A model generated the notes under the pieces. That model was not told where the DNA came from. It saw only the letters and a list, made by a program, of their open reading frames with translations, and searched no databases. A stretch of DNA of 64,000 nt from Bacillus marasmi (GTDB lineage Bacteria; Bacillota; Bacilli; Bacillales; Cytobacillaceae), in the NCBI RefSeq assembly GCF_902168435.1, contig NZ_LR656172.1:1-64000 (forward strand), in the 5' to 3' direction. Made by a program: the position numbers and the translations under genes. How positions within the stretch are numbered: position 1 is the stretch's first letter; every line of letters begins with the position of its first letter. This document shows, piece after piece, positions 42,772 through 51,217 of this stretch.

Positions 42772-42962
42772 TTAAACAGAACCCCAAAAAGTCGAACATT
42801 CCTCTGTCTTCCAAACACCCCACACGAACACGCTAACCCTCCAAAATCGCTGATATATCAATGTCAACTAGCGGTTGCGGCGCGATGCAACTAACGCTAT
42901 CTTTACTTTTTGCAAATTGTGAAGCCATAATAGGACTAGATTGATGAAAGGTGATTGCAGAA

Positions 42963-43415
42963 ATGATATTTGCTGAAAAATTGAAAAGTGAACGAAAGAA
43001 TAAAGGCTGGTCGCAAGAAGAATTGGCAGAGAAGTTGTTTGTCAGCCGGCAATCCGTTTCAAAATGGGAAAATGGTCAAAATTATCCCAGCATTGAAATC
43101 CTGATAAAGCTAAGTGATCTTTTCGGTGTCACAATCGATGAAATGTTAAGGAGCGATGAAGAGTTGAAGGAGAAGGTAATCCAAGATAGTAAGCAATTAG
43201 CGCATCCGAAATTAAAGTCCCTATTTGATATCATATTTTTAATCGGTTCCATTCTATTAATAATAAAAATAGGAATCATACTTCTAAATAAATTTACTGC
43301 TTTCGATTTCGAGTTGATGGGCGGCTCGTTCATCTGGAACTTCGGCCCACTCATCTTAATGGTCGGAGCAGGAATTGGTTCAGGTGCTGTGAAGGACAAA
43401 TACAAAGAGGATTAG
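42963..43415 (+). CDS. XRE-family regulator with C-terminal membrane helices
   Basis: A 150-residue protein. Residues 3-58 form an XRE helix-turn-helix (LKSERKNKGWSQEELAEKLF, VSRQSVSKWENGQNYPSIEI), then a linker and two membrane helices at about 80-102 and 115-137. Such membrane-tethered XRE proteins respond to envelope or metabolic cues; the target is not evident. ATG 42963 with AAAGGTGA eight bases upstream is preferred to GTG 42951, which overlaps that site. The stop is followed within 20 bases by a class 2 element. Confidence 0.85.
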   Translation: MIFAEKLKSERKNKGWSQEELAEKLFVSRQSVSKWENGQNYPSIEILIKLSDLFGVTIDEMLRSDEELKEKVIQDSKQLAHPKLKSLFDIIFLIGSILLIIKIGIILLNKFTAFDFELMGGSFIWNFGPLILMVGAGIGSGAVKDKYKED

Positions 43416-43427
43416 GCAAGGATCGAA

Positions 43428-43690
43428 CGAAACAAGGGGACGGTTGTTCTGTTTTTCCAACAAGCTATCGTGCCCACTACCACCTCAAAAAGAAAGAAGC
43501 GGTAACGATAACCGAGCTATCGTGCCCATCACCCCCCAAAAAAGAGCGAAGCGGTAACGATAAACGAGTTATCGTGCCCATCCCCCCTCAAAAAAGAGCG
43601 AAGCGGTAACTGTAAACGAGCTATCGTGCCCATCCCTGCTCAAAAAAGAGGGAACGGTAACGATAAACGAGCTACCGTGCCCGCTGATTA
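43428..43690. repeat. Class 2 element, then 52-bp array of 5 units (CTATCGTGCCC family)
   Basis: CGAAACAAGGGGACGGTTGT begins the class 2 part. GCTATCGTGCCC or its variants then recur at 43464, 43516, 43568, 43620 and 43671, period 52 (last step 51). Units contain ACGAT/ATCGT around AAACGAGCT, with GG/CC outside. The last unit runs into the stop codon of the minus-strand gene at 43672. Confidence 0.85.
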
Positions 43691-44301
43691 AACAAATAAG
43701 CAACCACAGCGAATGCACCAACAGCTAATAATACGAACAAACTATTCAAATAAGCTTTGCTTATCAATATTATTAACAGGTACCCGCCAGCACTAAACGA
43801 GAAAATAACAGTGAAAAAACGCTTAAACAAAACCGCCCCTTGATAAAACCCGATCAATGCCCCAATCCCACTTGTTAAAAAAGTAAGCCAAAACAACAAT
43901 TCATTTGGCACTCTAAAATTCATCAGTACATTAAATATGACAACCCACCACGACATTAAAACCGCATAACGATTGTCCCTGAAAAATGGAAACAAAACAA
44001 TCCCAAATAACAAACTAAATGAAATGGTAAAAACGGGAGGCATCAATAAATAAAAAATAGAATTAACCATAAATAATCCAAGCGTCGTTAAGAATACAAG
44101 CCCAAATCCACTCGTGGTAAATCGCCGCCAGACCCGAACAAACAACGCAAATAACCCCAAAGTCAATGAAGCAAATATCCACTCAAAACCGAACTTCTCT
44201 GACAATTTATATAGAAGGCTATTGCTGAAAACCGCCATAACATACATCAGCAATTTCCAAACATGAACAGGAATCTTCTGTTTCTCTAAATTCCTCCACA
44301 C
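43672..44301 (-). CDS. Polytopic membrane protein of unknown function
   Basis: The 209-residue frame contains about seven membrane helices and basic loops (RVWRRFTTSG, FLFFRDNRY-type), without recognisable motifs. The start is uncertain. The annotated GTG 44301 begins MWRNLEKQKIP, which is the translation of half a class 2 element (GTGGAGGAATTTAGAGAAAC), and GGAGG inside it could equally be the ribosome binding site of a start a few codons later. The final codons come from the 52-bp array. Both ends of the gene thus touch repeats. Confidence 0.55.
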   Translation of the reverse strand: MWRNLEKQKIPVHVWKLLMYVMAVFSNSLLYKLSEKFGFEWIFASLTLGLFALFVRVWRRFTTSGFGLVFLTTLGLFMVNSIFYLLMPPVFTISFSLLFGIVLFPFFRDNRYAVLMSWWVVIFNVLMNFRVPNELLFWLTFLTSGIGALIGFYQGAVLFKRFFTVIFSFSAGGYLLIILISKAYLNSLFVLLAVGAFAVVAYLFNQRAR

Positions 44302-44344
44302 AAAAATCTCCCCTTAATTAAACCCCTTTTCCTAATCATACCAA

Positions 44345-44575
44345 ATATTCCCGAAACAAGGGGACGGCTCTGTCGTCTACCTAAATTCCTCCAATGCACA
44401 ACCCCCGCCAACCGTGCCACACACAAGCTTTGCATTCCCAACATAAAAGAAAAATAGAGAGTTAGATTTACCTAGCGCCTCAAAACAGCCCCTAGGTAAA
44501 TTCAAACTCCAAATGAATTTACCTAGCCCCTGAAAACAGTCTCCAGGTAAATTCAAACCCCAATTGCCCGAATCC
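44345..44575. repeat. Class 2 element and two AGGTAAATTC units
   Basis: CGAAACAAGGGGACGGCTCT, then GTCGTCTACCTAAATTCCTC at 44352-44392. AGGTAAATTC follows at 44494 and 44545 (51 apart), each facing a GAATTTACCT or ATTTACCTAG arm. It is the same family and spacing as the 8.1-kb array, 36 kb away. Confidence 0.85.
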
Positions 44576-44700
44576 ATATCGAACCGTCAATAAAAAGACA
44601 ATGTCTTTATCAAAAATAAAACAAATCTAAAATAAAATTAAATAATGATAGATAATTTTAATTCATCAATGGGAAACGACTTTTATGAGGAGCTGTTAAT

Positions 44701-45168
44701 TTGACCCCAACTAGAATGTACAAAATATCAATGGTACCAATATTGTTTTTTATGGTAGTTGGAATCTTATTATTAATCTTGTGTTTTCTTGCCTTCAGAT
44801 TAGCATTTTGGTCAATATTGATGTTTGCTTTTTCAACGTCGATAATAGGGGCGTCTTTCCACCTTTGGAGAAAAAGAAGGGAAGGGAAAGGATTTTATTG
44901 GGATGAGGAAGGAATTGTCATTGATTTAAATGGAAACAAGGTCTATTGGCATGAAGTAGAAGACATTCAGTTTTTTAAAGGTAGCACAGAAAGTTTCTCA
45001 AAGGCTACTGTTATTTATCCCCACTATACGCACCACGAAAAGATTAGAATCCGTCGTAAGAAATGGTTGCCAACGACAGCCCATTCTGTTGATTGGTTTT
45101 TAATTGAAAATCCAAAGGAATATCACAAAAATCTAATGTGCGAATGGGAGCAAAGAAAAGCAGAGTAA
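44701..45168 (+). CDS. Membrane protein with PH-like C-terminal domain
   Basis: The 155-residue protein has two membrane helices (12-35 and 37-53), a basic turn (WRKRREGKG) and a beta-rich domain beginning FYWDEEGIVIDLNGNKVYWH, EVEDIQFFKG, which resembles bacterial PH-like (YdbT/YfjE-type) folds. The start is TTG 44701, about ten bases after ATGAGGAG. Function unknown. A class 2 element starts just after the stop. Confidence 0.6.
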   Translation: MTPTRMYKISMVPILFFMVVGILLLILCFLAFRLAFWSILMFAFSTSIIGASFHLWRKRREGKGFYWDEEGIVIDLNGNKVYWHEVEDIQFFKGSTESFSKATVIYPHYTHHEKIRIRRKKWLPTTAHSVDWFLIENPKEYHKNLMCEWEQRKAE

Positions 45169-45170
45169 TA

Positions 45171-45345
45171 CAGAAACAAGGGGATGGTTCTGTCGTTTCT
45201 CTAAATTTTTCCAATATGCACCCCCCATCCTAGGGACCTGTCCCTGTGGCCCACCTCTGTCCTTGTGTACCCAGGTTCACTTTCCCCAATGATATCCTTT
45301 GTTTTACTGGGACAAGGGACCTGTCCCCATGGCCCATGGCCCACT
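45171..45345. repeat. Class 2 palindromic element, left border of the BMC locus
   Basis: AGAAACAAGGGGATGGTTCT, GTCGTTTCTCTAAATTTTTC, then AGGGACCTGTCCCTGTGGCC and a decayed second copy GGGACCTGTCCCCATGGCCC. A very similar sequence lies after the last BMC gene at 59811-59905, in the same orientation. Confidence 0.8.
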
Positions 45346-45480
45346 TGTCCCCAGGGCCCACTTGGCCAGTGCCATGCCACTGTGGCCAAAAAAAACCTTT
45401 CCGTATACAAACAAAAAAGGAACATGGAGATGCACAGTACGACATAGCACAGCACACTCTAGTTCCTTCGTTTCTCTATA

Positions 45481-46227
45481 TTAAACAAGTTGTTTCATTT
45501 CCATTTTATATTGGTAAGGGGTTTGATTTTCAAATTTATTAAATACTTTAGTGAAATAAGCTGCATCAGAAAAGCCCAAATCAACCGCTATGCGATAGAT
45601 TGGTTTATCCGTCTGCCTGAGGAAAGTTTTTGCTTTCTCGATTCGTAATTTTGAAACATAGGTTGTAAAGTTCATACCTGTTTCTTTTTTAAAATATCTA
45701 CTAAAATATTGTGGGTTTAAGTGAACATGCTCTGCAACAGCATTTAATGAAATTTCTTGAAAATAATGGTTTTCAATATACTCTATAGCGCTATTTAATA
45801 TATTTGCATCAAGGTCATCTGATTTGTCTGGATTGTTGTTAGTGTTTTTTGGTGAAGGTAATGCAGCGATAGCTTTCTTAATGGCTTTATTTAAATCAAC
45901 AGGCTTAACTGGTTTTAACAAATAGTCAAAAACACCATTTTTAATGGCATCTTGAGCATAGTTAAAATCACTATGTGCCGTCAAAATGATCGTTTTTGAA
46001 TTGGGTAAAAGCTTGATAATTTCCTGTTGTGCTTCTAACCCGCTCAATTCAGGCATGCTAATATCCATAAGGATAATGTGCGGGCGGTACTTCCTGACAT
46101 TCTCGATGGCCTCAAGACCATTTCTTGAATCCTCAACAAGATCAATATTATGGAAATCACGTTGGATAATTTTGCGTAAACCTAATCTTTCTAGTGGTTC
46201 ATCGTCAACAATCATTAGTTTGAGCAT
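45481..46227 (-). CDS. AraC-type response regulator of the BMC locus
   Basis: The 248-residue protein has a receiver domain (1-120; DDE at 8-10, phospho-Asp in IILMDISMPEL, Lys in LLKPVKP) and a two-helix-turn-helix AraC domain (about 150-245; LNAVAEHVHLNPQYFSRYFK and IYRIAVDLGFSDAAYFTKVF). It is cotranscribed with the PocR kinase 24 bases upstream and divergent from the shell genes, which it most likely activates. AAAGGAG precedes the ATG. Confidence 0.92.
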   Translation of the reverse strand: MLKLMIVDDEPLERLGLRKIIQRDFHNIDLVEDSRNGLEAIENVRKYRPHIILMDISMPELSGLEAQQEIIKLLPNSKTIILTAHSDFNYAQDAIKNGVFDYLLKPVKPVDLNKAIKKAIAALPSPKNTNNNPDKSDDLDANILNSAIEYIENHYFQEISLNAVAEHVHLNPQYFSRYFKKETGMNFTTYVSKLRIEKAKTFLRQTDKPIYRIAVDLGFSDAAYFTKVFNKFENQTPYQYKMEMKQLV

Positions 46228-46251
46228 AGGTGATACCTACTCCTTTCGTGA

Positions 46252-47481
46252 TTATATTGCTTTTTGGGAATCTTTAATACAAGGGAGTGTAATAGAGACA
46301 ATTGTTTCTACATTAGGGATGCTTTTGATATGTAACCCATAATCCATACCGTAGTAATGCTTAATACGTTCATTCGTATTAAGTAACCCAATACCAATTT
46401 TACCAATATCATTTTCGTTCATTTCGTTTAAAGTCTTTAATAAATCGGACTGAATACCAACGCCGTTATCTTTGACTTCAATTACAATTTTATTATCAGA
46501 AACCTTACTGCCATGAACCATCACGGTTCCGCCGTCTTTTTTGGCTTCTAATCCATGAACGATGGCATTTTCAACAATAGGCTGGAGCACCATCGAAGGA
46601 ATTCTATATCCAAGCACACTCTCTTCAATATCTATTTCATATGTAATACGGTCACTGTATCTGAGAGTCTGTATAAACAGGTAGCGTTTTACGTTATTAA
46701 TCTCTTCCCTAATGACAGGAAATTCTTCGATATTCTTTAGGCTGTATCTTAGCAAGTCTGATAGATTATAAATTAGTTCCTCAGTTTCTGGAGCATCCTC
46801 TATTAACGCCATTCTCGCGATTGAATTTAAAGTATTAAAGAGGAAGTGCGGATTAATTTGGGCTGTAATGGTTTTGAGCTCCATGCTTTTTGCTTTTTGT
46901 TCGAGGACGTGTTTTGCCTGAATTTCCTGGAGCAAACGTTCTTGAGTCAATCGATTCATTCCCATTTGGGCAAAATGATTGGCCAGAAAGTTATAAAAAT
47001 CAATGCAATTTTCTAAGTATTCTTGCGAGACCATCGGGACTTTTTCAATTACTTTTTCAAGTTCCTCTATCTGCAAATCAAATTCTTCTGAGATTTTTTT
47101 CGTATCTATTATATCCTTCGATTGATTTCCTTTGATTAAAACCTGACCACCAAGAACGGAGCCGAAGTACTGATCGTTAATAATAATTGGTGCAACACAA
47201 TCTTTTAACCCCATATGACAGTCATATATCCTTGGCTTTCTTTCCAAAATGGCAATTTGTCCAGCTTGTGCATCACAAGAGATACACTGCTCAGAGCCTT
47301 TAGGAGTTGAACGGATTAACTTACAAAAAGGGGTAAAATTGCTTTGATTACCAACAGGGGCACCTTTAGCATCAACGGTTATTACAGGTATATCAACAAC
47401 TTTAGCTAATTTATCTTGGACATTTCTTAATGTTTCCTGATCAATGAGGTCGGTTAAATGGAGATTTTTTGTACTATTCAT
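46252..47481 (-). CDS. PocR-domain sensor histidine kinase
   Basis: A 409-residue cytoplasmic LytS/YesM-type kinase. Residues 8-175 form a PocR domain with its cysteine pattern (FCKLIRS, CISCDAQ, YDCHMGLKDCVAP); in the Salmonella pdu regulator this domain senses 1,2-propanediol. A coiled-coil leads to the H-box QINPHFLFNTLNSIAR and the N and G boxes (PIVENAIVHGLE, DNGVGI, IGIGLLNTNERIK). There are no membrane helices, so it senses an internal ligand, probably the diol imported by GlpF. AGGAGGT precedes the ATG. Confidence 0.92.
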   Translation of the reverse strand: MNSTKNLHLTDLIDQETLRNVQDKLAKVVDIPVITVDAKGAPVGNQSNFTPFCKLIRSTPKGSEQCISCDAQAGQIAILERKPRIYDCHMGLKDCVAPIIINDQYFGSVLGGQVLIKGNQSKDIIDTKKISEEFDLQIEELEKVIEKVPMVSQEYLENCIDFYNFLANHFAQMGMNRLTQERLLQEIQAKHVLEQKAKSMELKTITAQINPHFLFNTLNSIARMALIEDAPETEELIYNLSDLLRYSLKNIEEFPVIREEINNVKRYLFIQTLRYSDRITYEIDIEESVLGYRIPSMVLQPIVENAIVHGLEAKKDGGTVMVHGSKVSDNKIVIEVKDNGVGIQSDLLKTLNEMNENDIGKIGIGLLNTNERIKHYYGMDYGLHIKSIPNVETIVSITLPCIKDSQKAI

Positions 47482-47597
47482 AGTTGGACCTCCTAGCTAA
47501 TTGCAGTATGTGAAAATTTTAACATACATTGTATTTAATAATCTGAACTGACAATGAACATTTTTTGATAATTTCAATTTCAGAGTATTGATTGAAG

Positions 47598-47611
47598 TGG
47601 AAACGCTTTCT
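47598..47611. promoter_or_regulatory. cre site (CcpA box) in the BMC control region
   Basis: TGGAAACGCTTTCT matches the Bacillus catabolite-response consensus TGNAANCGNWNNCW at every fixed position. It lies 157 bases upstream of the first shell gene and 117 upstream of the regulatory operon start. A possible -10 element, TATGAT (47711-47716), has a poor -35, as expected for an activated promoter. Confidence 0.75.
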
Positions 47612-47767
47612 TTAAAAATTGTACTAATATGACTTAAATCAAAAAAGTACAACTTACAGATGAGTGATTTTTGCAATTTAAGGTCGAAATATTAAAAAGA
47701 AACAAAGTGGTATGATAGTAAAATTTCAAATGTAAGCACAATTAAAATTATTCGGAGGTGCACGATA

Positions 47768-48052
47768 ATGGGACAAGAAGCATTAGGAATGATCGAAACA
47801 AAAGGTTTAGTGGCTGCAGTTGAGGCAGCGGATTCAATGGTAAAGGCAGCAAATGTTACGTTAATCGGTTATGAAAAAATCGGTTCAGGTCTTGTAACAG
47901 TTATGGTAAGAGGAGACGTGGGAGCAGTTAAAGCGTCTACAGATGCAGGTGTGGCTTCTGCAAAACGCGTAGGAGAAATTGTTTCCGTACATGTTATTCC
48001 AAGACCACATGTTGATGTTGAAAACATTCTACCAAAATTCACTAAAGAATAA
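47768..48052 (+). CDS. BMC-H shell protein (PduA/PduJ-like)
   Basis: The 94-residue single-domain hexamer protein forms the flat facets of the microcompartment. Family motifs: [40 protein letters not shown] and the [11 protein letters not shown]...VHVIPRPH end. The pore loop (KIGSG) is like that of PduA, which favours diol passage. It is the first gene of the operon with GGAGGTG upstream; the PduB-like gene starts 17 bases after the stop. Confidence 0.95.
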   Translation: MGQEALGMIETKGLVAAVEAADSMVKAANVTLIGYEKIGSGLVTVMVRGDVGAVKASTDAGVASAKRVGEIVSVHVIPRPHVDVENILPKFTKE

Positions 48053-48069
48053 AGTGAGGTGCAATCAAC

Positions 48070-48894
48070 ATGGATGAGTATTTATTTCAGAAAGTCTTGG
48101 AGAGAGCGCAACAGGAATTAAGAGACGAAGGAATTATCGCAAATACCGAATCTAATAAACAAACGGTAGAAATAACAGAAAAGAGGGATGATCAAGTGTC
48201 TGTTGAGGTACCAGTTACAGAATACGTAGGAACAGCAATCGGGGATACGATTGGCTTAGTTATTGCCAATGTTGACCGTCATCTTCATGAATATATGGGC
48301 TTAGATCCAAAATATCGTTCGATTGGTTTTGTTAGTGCACGGACAGGAGCGGGTCCACATATTATGGCTGCTGACGAAGCTGTTAAAGCCACTAATACGG
48401 AAATTGTTTCAATTGAACTTGCTAGGGATACAAAAGGCGGGGCAGGCCATGGGGCAACCATTATCTTTGCGGCAGAAGATGTATCTGATGCAAGAAGAGC
48501 GGTTGAAGTGACTCTTCAAGAAATAGAAAAAACGTTTGGCGATGTGTATGGATGTGACGCTGGCCATTTAGAATTGCATTACACTGCAAGAGCTAGTCTT
48601 GCTTTAGAGAAGGCGTTTAATGCTCCGCTAGGCAAAGCGTTTGGAATCATCGTAGGTGCTCCGGCTGCCATTGGGTTATTAATGGCAGATACCGCCATGA
48701 AAACGGCTAATGTCGATATCGTAACCTATGCGAGCCCCGATAAAGGAACTGCTCGTTCTAATGAAATTATTGTAACGATTACAGGAGATTCAGGAGCGGT
48801 TCGTCAATCACTTCTTTCTGCCCGTGAGGTTGGTTTAAACGTTTTACGTTCAATGGGGCAAAATCCAGTATCGGTAACAAAGCCAAACCTTTAA
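48070..48894 (+). CDS. pduB: BMC-T shell protein (PduB-like)
   Basis: A 274-residue tandem BMC protein that forms pseudohexameric trimers. Two BMC domains follow a 40-residue N-terminal extension with an amphipathic helix (EYLFQKVLERAQQELRDEGI); in Salmonella the PduB N-terminus ties the enzymatic core to the shell. The motifs TAIGDTIGLVIANVD, SVSARTGAGPHIMAADEA-type and GAPAAIGLLMADTAMKTANV fit PduB. GTGAGGTG precedes the ATG. Confidence 0.93.
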   Translation: MDEYLFQKVLERAQQELRDEGIIANTESNKQTVEITEKRDDQVSVEVPVTEYVGTAIGDTIGLVIANVDRHLHEYMGLDPKYRSIGFVSARTGAGPHIMAADEAVKATNTEIVSIELARDTKGGAGHGATIIFAAEDVSDARRAVEVTLQEIEKTFGDVYGCDAGHLELHYTARASLALEKAFNAPLGKAFGIIVGAPAAIGLLMADTAMKTANVDIVTYASPDKGTARSNEIIVTITGDSGAVRQSLLSAREVGLNVLRSMGQNPVSVTKPNL

Positions 48895-48901
48895 ATGCTA
48901 A

Positions 48902-48971
48902 GAGCTAAAGGTAGAACGTGCTTTAGTAATTCTTTTTATATGAAAAATAAGGAGAGATTTACCTTTAGCTC
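48902..48971 (+). other. Long intercistronic stem-loop
   Basis: GAGCTAAAGGTA (48902-48913) is the exact complement of TACCTTTAGCTC (48960-48971); a G-T and an A-T pair extend the stem to 14. The 44-base loop contains AAGGAGAG. It sits in the 149-base gap between the BMC-T and PduK-like genes. No T tract follows, so an mRNA processing or stability role is more likely than termination. Confidence 0.7.
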
Positions 48972-49043
48972 AACTTTGTTACAAGTAACAGGTTCGTAGG
49001 CATATATATTGGCAGAGCGTTGCCGAAATAGGAGTGTTTTCTA

Positions 49044-49712
49044 ATGATTCAAAATGCCCTTGGTTTAATAGAAGTTCTTGGAATGCCTGCGGCTCTCGAG
49101 GCAGCGGATACCTGTGTGAAGTCAGCAAATGTCCAGTTAATAGGTTATGAAAAAGTTACAAGTGGCATCGTTACCGTGAAAATACAAGGTGATGTAGGCG
49201 CGGTAAAGTCTGCAATTGATGCAGCCAAAATCAGTGCAGGAAGAATTAACACAGTTCTTAATACCCTTGTAATTCCGCGTCCGAATGAAGGAATCGGCTC
49301 AATGATTTTTTCGGAAAAAATAGAACGAGCTACAGAAATAGAGGAATCTATTTCAGGGCAAACAAGTACAAGTAATCAAGAATCCGAAGAAGTAGATTCT
49401 GAGGTAGAAATAGAACTTGAAGAAAGTACTAACAAAATACAGCTGGAAGACAGTACTAAGAACGAAATAGAGTTTGAAGACAGTACGATGGACGAAGAAA
49501 ATAAGGGATTAATAGAAATTGATCCTTCACCAATAAATGCATTTATCGAAGATCCTCAGGAAAGCGATGAACAAGAAGAACAAGAAGAACAAGAGGACAA
49601 AGTTAGCAAACAGAAAAAAGCATCATGCAATATTTGTAAAGATGCAAAGTGTCCGCGTGAAAAGGGTCAGCCTAGAAACTGGTGTATCCATAACGGGAAT
49701 GACAACGAATAG
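49044..49712 (+). CDS. PduK-like BMC-H protein with cysteine-rich tail
   Basis: The 222-residue protein has an N-terminal BMC-H domain (1-92, close to the shell protein at 47768), a 95-residue Glu/Asp/Ser/Thr-rich linker with short repeats (LEESTNKI, LEDSTKNE, FEDSTMDE), and a C-terminal cysteine motif (CNICKDAKCPREKGQPRNWC: C-x2-C-x4-C-x10-C). Salmonella PduK has the same domain order and a tail proposed to bind an Fe-S or metal centre. It may bring an electron-transfer or metal site to the shell. AATAGGAGTG precedes the ATG. Confidence 0.88.
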   Translation: MIQNALGLIEVLGMPAALEAADTCVKSANVQLIGYEKVTSGIVTVKIQGDVGAVKSAIDAAKISAGRINTVLNTLVIPRPNEGIGSMIFSEKIERATEIEESISGQTSTSNQESEEVDSEVEIELEESTNKIQLEDSTKNEIEFEDSTMDEENKGLIEIDPSPINAFIEDPQESDEQEEQEEQEDKVSKQKKASCNICKDAKCPREKGQPRNWCIHNGNDNE

Positions 49713-49728
49713 TTAGGATGAAATATAA

Positions 49729-50379
49729 ATGCAAGTTAATGAACTGTTATTAAAAGATATCGTAACGGAAATCGTGAAAAAATCAAAAGTCAAAGACAGA
49801 AGTCAACGTATACCAGTGGGAATATCTAACCGTCACGTTCATTTGTCACAAGAGGACCTTGAAGTGTTATTCGGGAAAGGCTACGAATTGACTGTTAAGA
49901 AGCCTTTAAAACAGCCTGGACAATTTGCTGCTAACGAAACAGTTTGTATTGCCGGAAAGAAAGGTTGTTTTCCAAATGTTCGAATCCTTGGACCGGTTCG
50001 AAGTAAAAGTCAGATAGAAATATCAAGAACAGATGGATTCACGCTAGGAATTAAACCTCCTGTTCGCTGTTCTGGTGAAATAGAAGGTTCTGAGAATCTA
50101 TGTGTGATCGGACCTAAAGGGATGCTGGTTTTTAACGAAAAGGTCATTTGTGCAAAAAGGCATATTCATATGTCACAGGCAGATGCTGTTAGTTTTGGAT
50201 TAGAAGACGGAAATTTGGTAGACGTAGAAACAATCGGTGATAAGAAAGTCATCTTTAACGATGTTCTTATTAGAGTAACAAGCAATTCAGCATTAGAACT
50301 GCATTTAGATATGGACGAGGCTAATGCTTGTGATATCAAAAACAATGAACTTGTTCGAATCATTGGAAAAAATGGGTGA
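49729..50379 (+). CDS. pduL: Phosphotransacylase PduL
   Basis: PduL converts acyl-CoA plus phosphate to acyl phosphate, recycling CoA inside the compartment. The 216-residue protein has both zinc-binding HxH motifs ([13 protein letters not shown] and [12 protein letters not shown]), [10 protein letters not shown] near the end and the usual tandem beta-barrels. Residues 3-19 ([17 protein letters not shown]) form an amphipathic helix typical of a PduL encapsulation peptide. No acetate or propionate kinase gene is in the locus, so a chromosomal kinase elsewhere must finish the pathway. Confidence 0.95.
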   Translation: MQVNELLLKDIVTEIVKKSKVKDRSQRIPVGISNRHVHLSQEDLEVLFGKGYELTVKKPLKQPGQFAANETVCIAGKKGCFPNVRILGPVRSKSQIEISRTDGFTLGIKPPVRCSGEIEGSENLCVIGPKGMLVFNEKVICAKRHIHMSQADAVSFGLEDGNLVDVETIGDKKVIFNDVLIRVTSNSALELHLDMDEANACDIKNNELVRIIGKNG

Positions 50380-50385
50380 GACCTG

Positions 50386-51201
50386 ATGGATAAAGTGAAT
50401 GCTCTCATTAAAGATATGGAAATGAAAATGGCACAAGAGAAAATCGATTGTCCTTGTAATCTCGACGAACTTAAAGTCGGTGTTGACTTAGGAACCTCAA
50501 ATATTGTGATTATCGTACTCGATAAAGATAACAATCCAGTTACTGGAGCAATAGAATCTGCCAACGTTGTAAAAGATGGCATTGTGGTAGATTTTATTGG
50601 GGCTATTAATATTTTGAAAAGACTGAAGCAACAAGTAGAAGCGAAGCTTGGTATAGAGCTATATGAAGCGGCAACTGCAATTCCTCCGGGGATTATGTCA
50701 GGTAATATTAAAGTCATTTCCAATGTTGTGGAAGGTGCTGGTTTTAAGGTAACAAAAGTAGTTGATGAGCCTGAGGCAGCTGCGAGCGTGCTGAATATTC
50801 AAGAAGGGGCAGTCGTAGATATTGGCGGTGGAACAACTGGAATTTCAGTGATGAATAATGGCAAAGTCGCCTATTCAGTTGATGAAGCAACAGGAGGCAC
50901 TCATTTAACACTTGTCGTAGCTGGAAATATGAATCTTCCATTTACTGAAGCTGAAGGATTTAAAAAGAGTAAGGAAAATGAAAAATTAATATTACCAATC
51001 GTTCGTCCTGTTATTGAAAAAATGGCCCATATTACGATGAGCAATATTCCAAAGGAAATTAAAGAGCTTTACTTAGTAGGTGGGACAAGTTGTTTAACTG
51101 GGATTGAACAAGTGTTTGAAAAATACACGTCACTTAGAACCATTAAACCGGAAAACCCGCTTTTGGTAACTCCAATTGGAATTGCGATGTATGCTGGTTA
51201 G
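50386..51201 (+). CDS. eutJ: EutJ-like actin/Hsp70-fold chaperone
   Basis: The 271-residue protein has an Hsp70-type nucleotide fold: phosphate 1 GVDLGTSNIVIIVLD, phosphate 2 VVDIGGGTTGISVM, adenosine ELYLVGGTSCLTGIE. It has no substrate-binding domain, as in EutJ of ethanolamine loci. The exact role is unresolved; it may help enzyme folding, activation or cargo loading. It starts six bases after pduL. The ATG has GGTGAGACCTG upstream. Confidence 0.9.
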   Translation: MDKVNALIKDMEMKMAQEKIDCPCNLDELKVGVDLGTSNIVIIVLDKDNNPVTGAIESANVVKDGIVVDFIGAINILKRLKQQVEAKLGIELYEAATAIPPGIMSGNIKVISNVVEGAGFKVTKVVDEPEAAASVLNIQEGAVVDIGGGTTGISVMNNGKVAYSVDEATGGTHLTLVVAGNMNLPFTEAEGFKKSKENEKLILPIVRPVIEKMAHITMSNIPKEIKELYLVGGTSCLTGIEQVFEKYTSLRTIKPENPLLVTPIGIAMYAG

Positions 51202-51217
51202 ATTGGGGGTCGAATAA

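Noticed and set aside
45201-45542. Several short ORFs in both strands at the left BMC border
   Set aside because: They are translations of class 2 palindromes in several frames at once.
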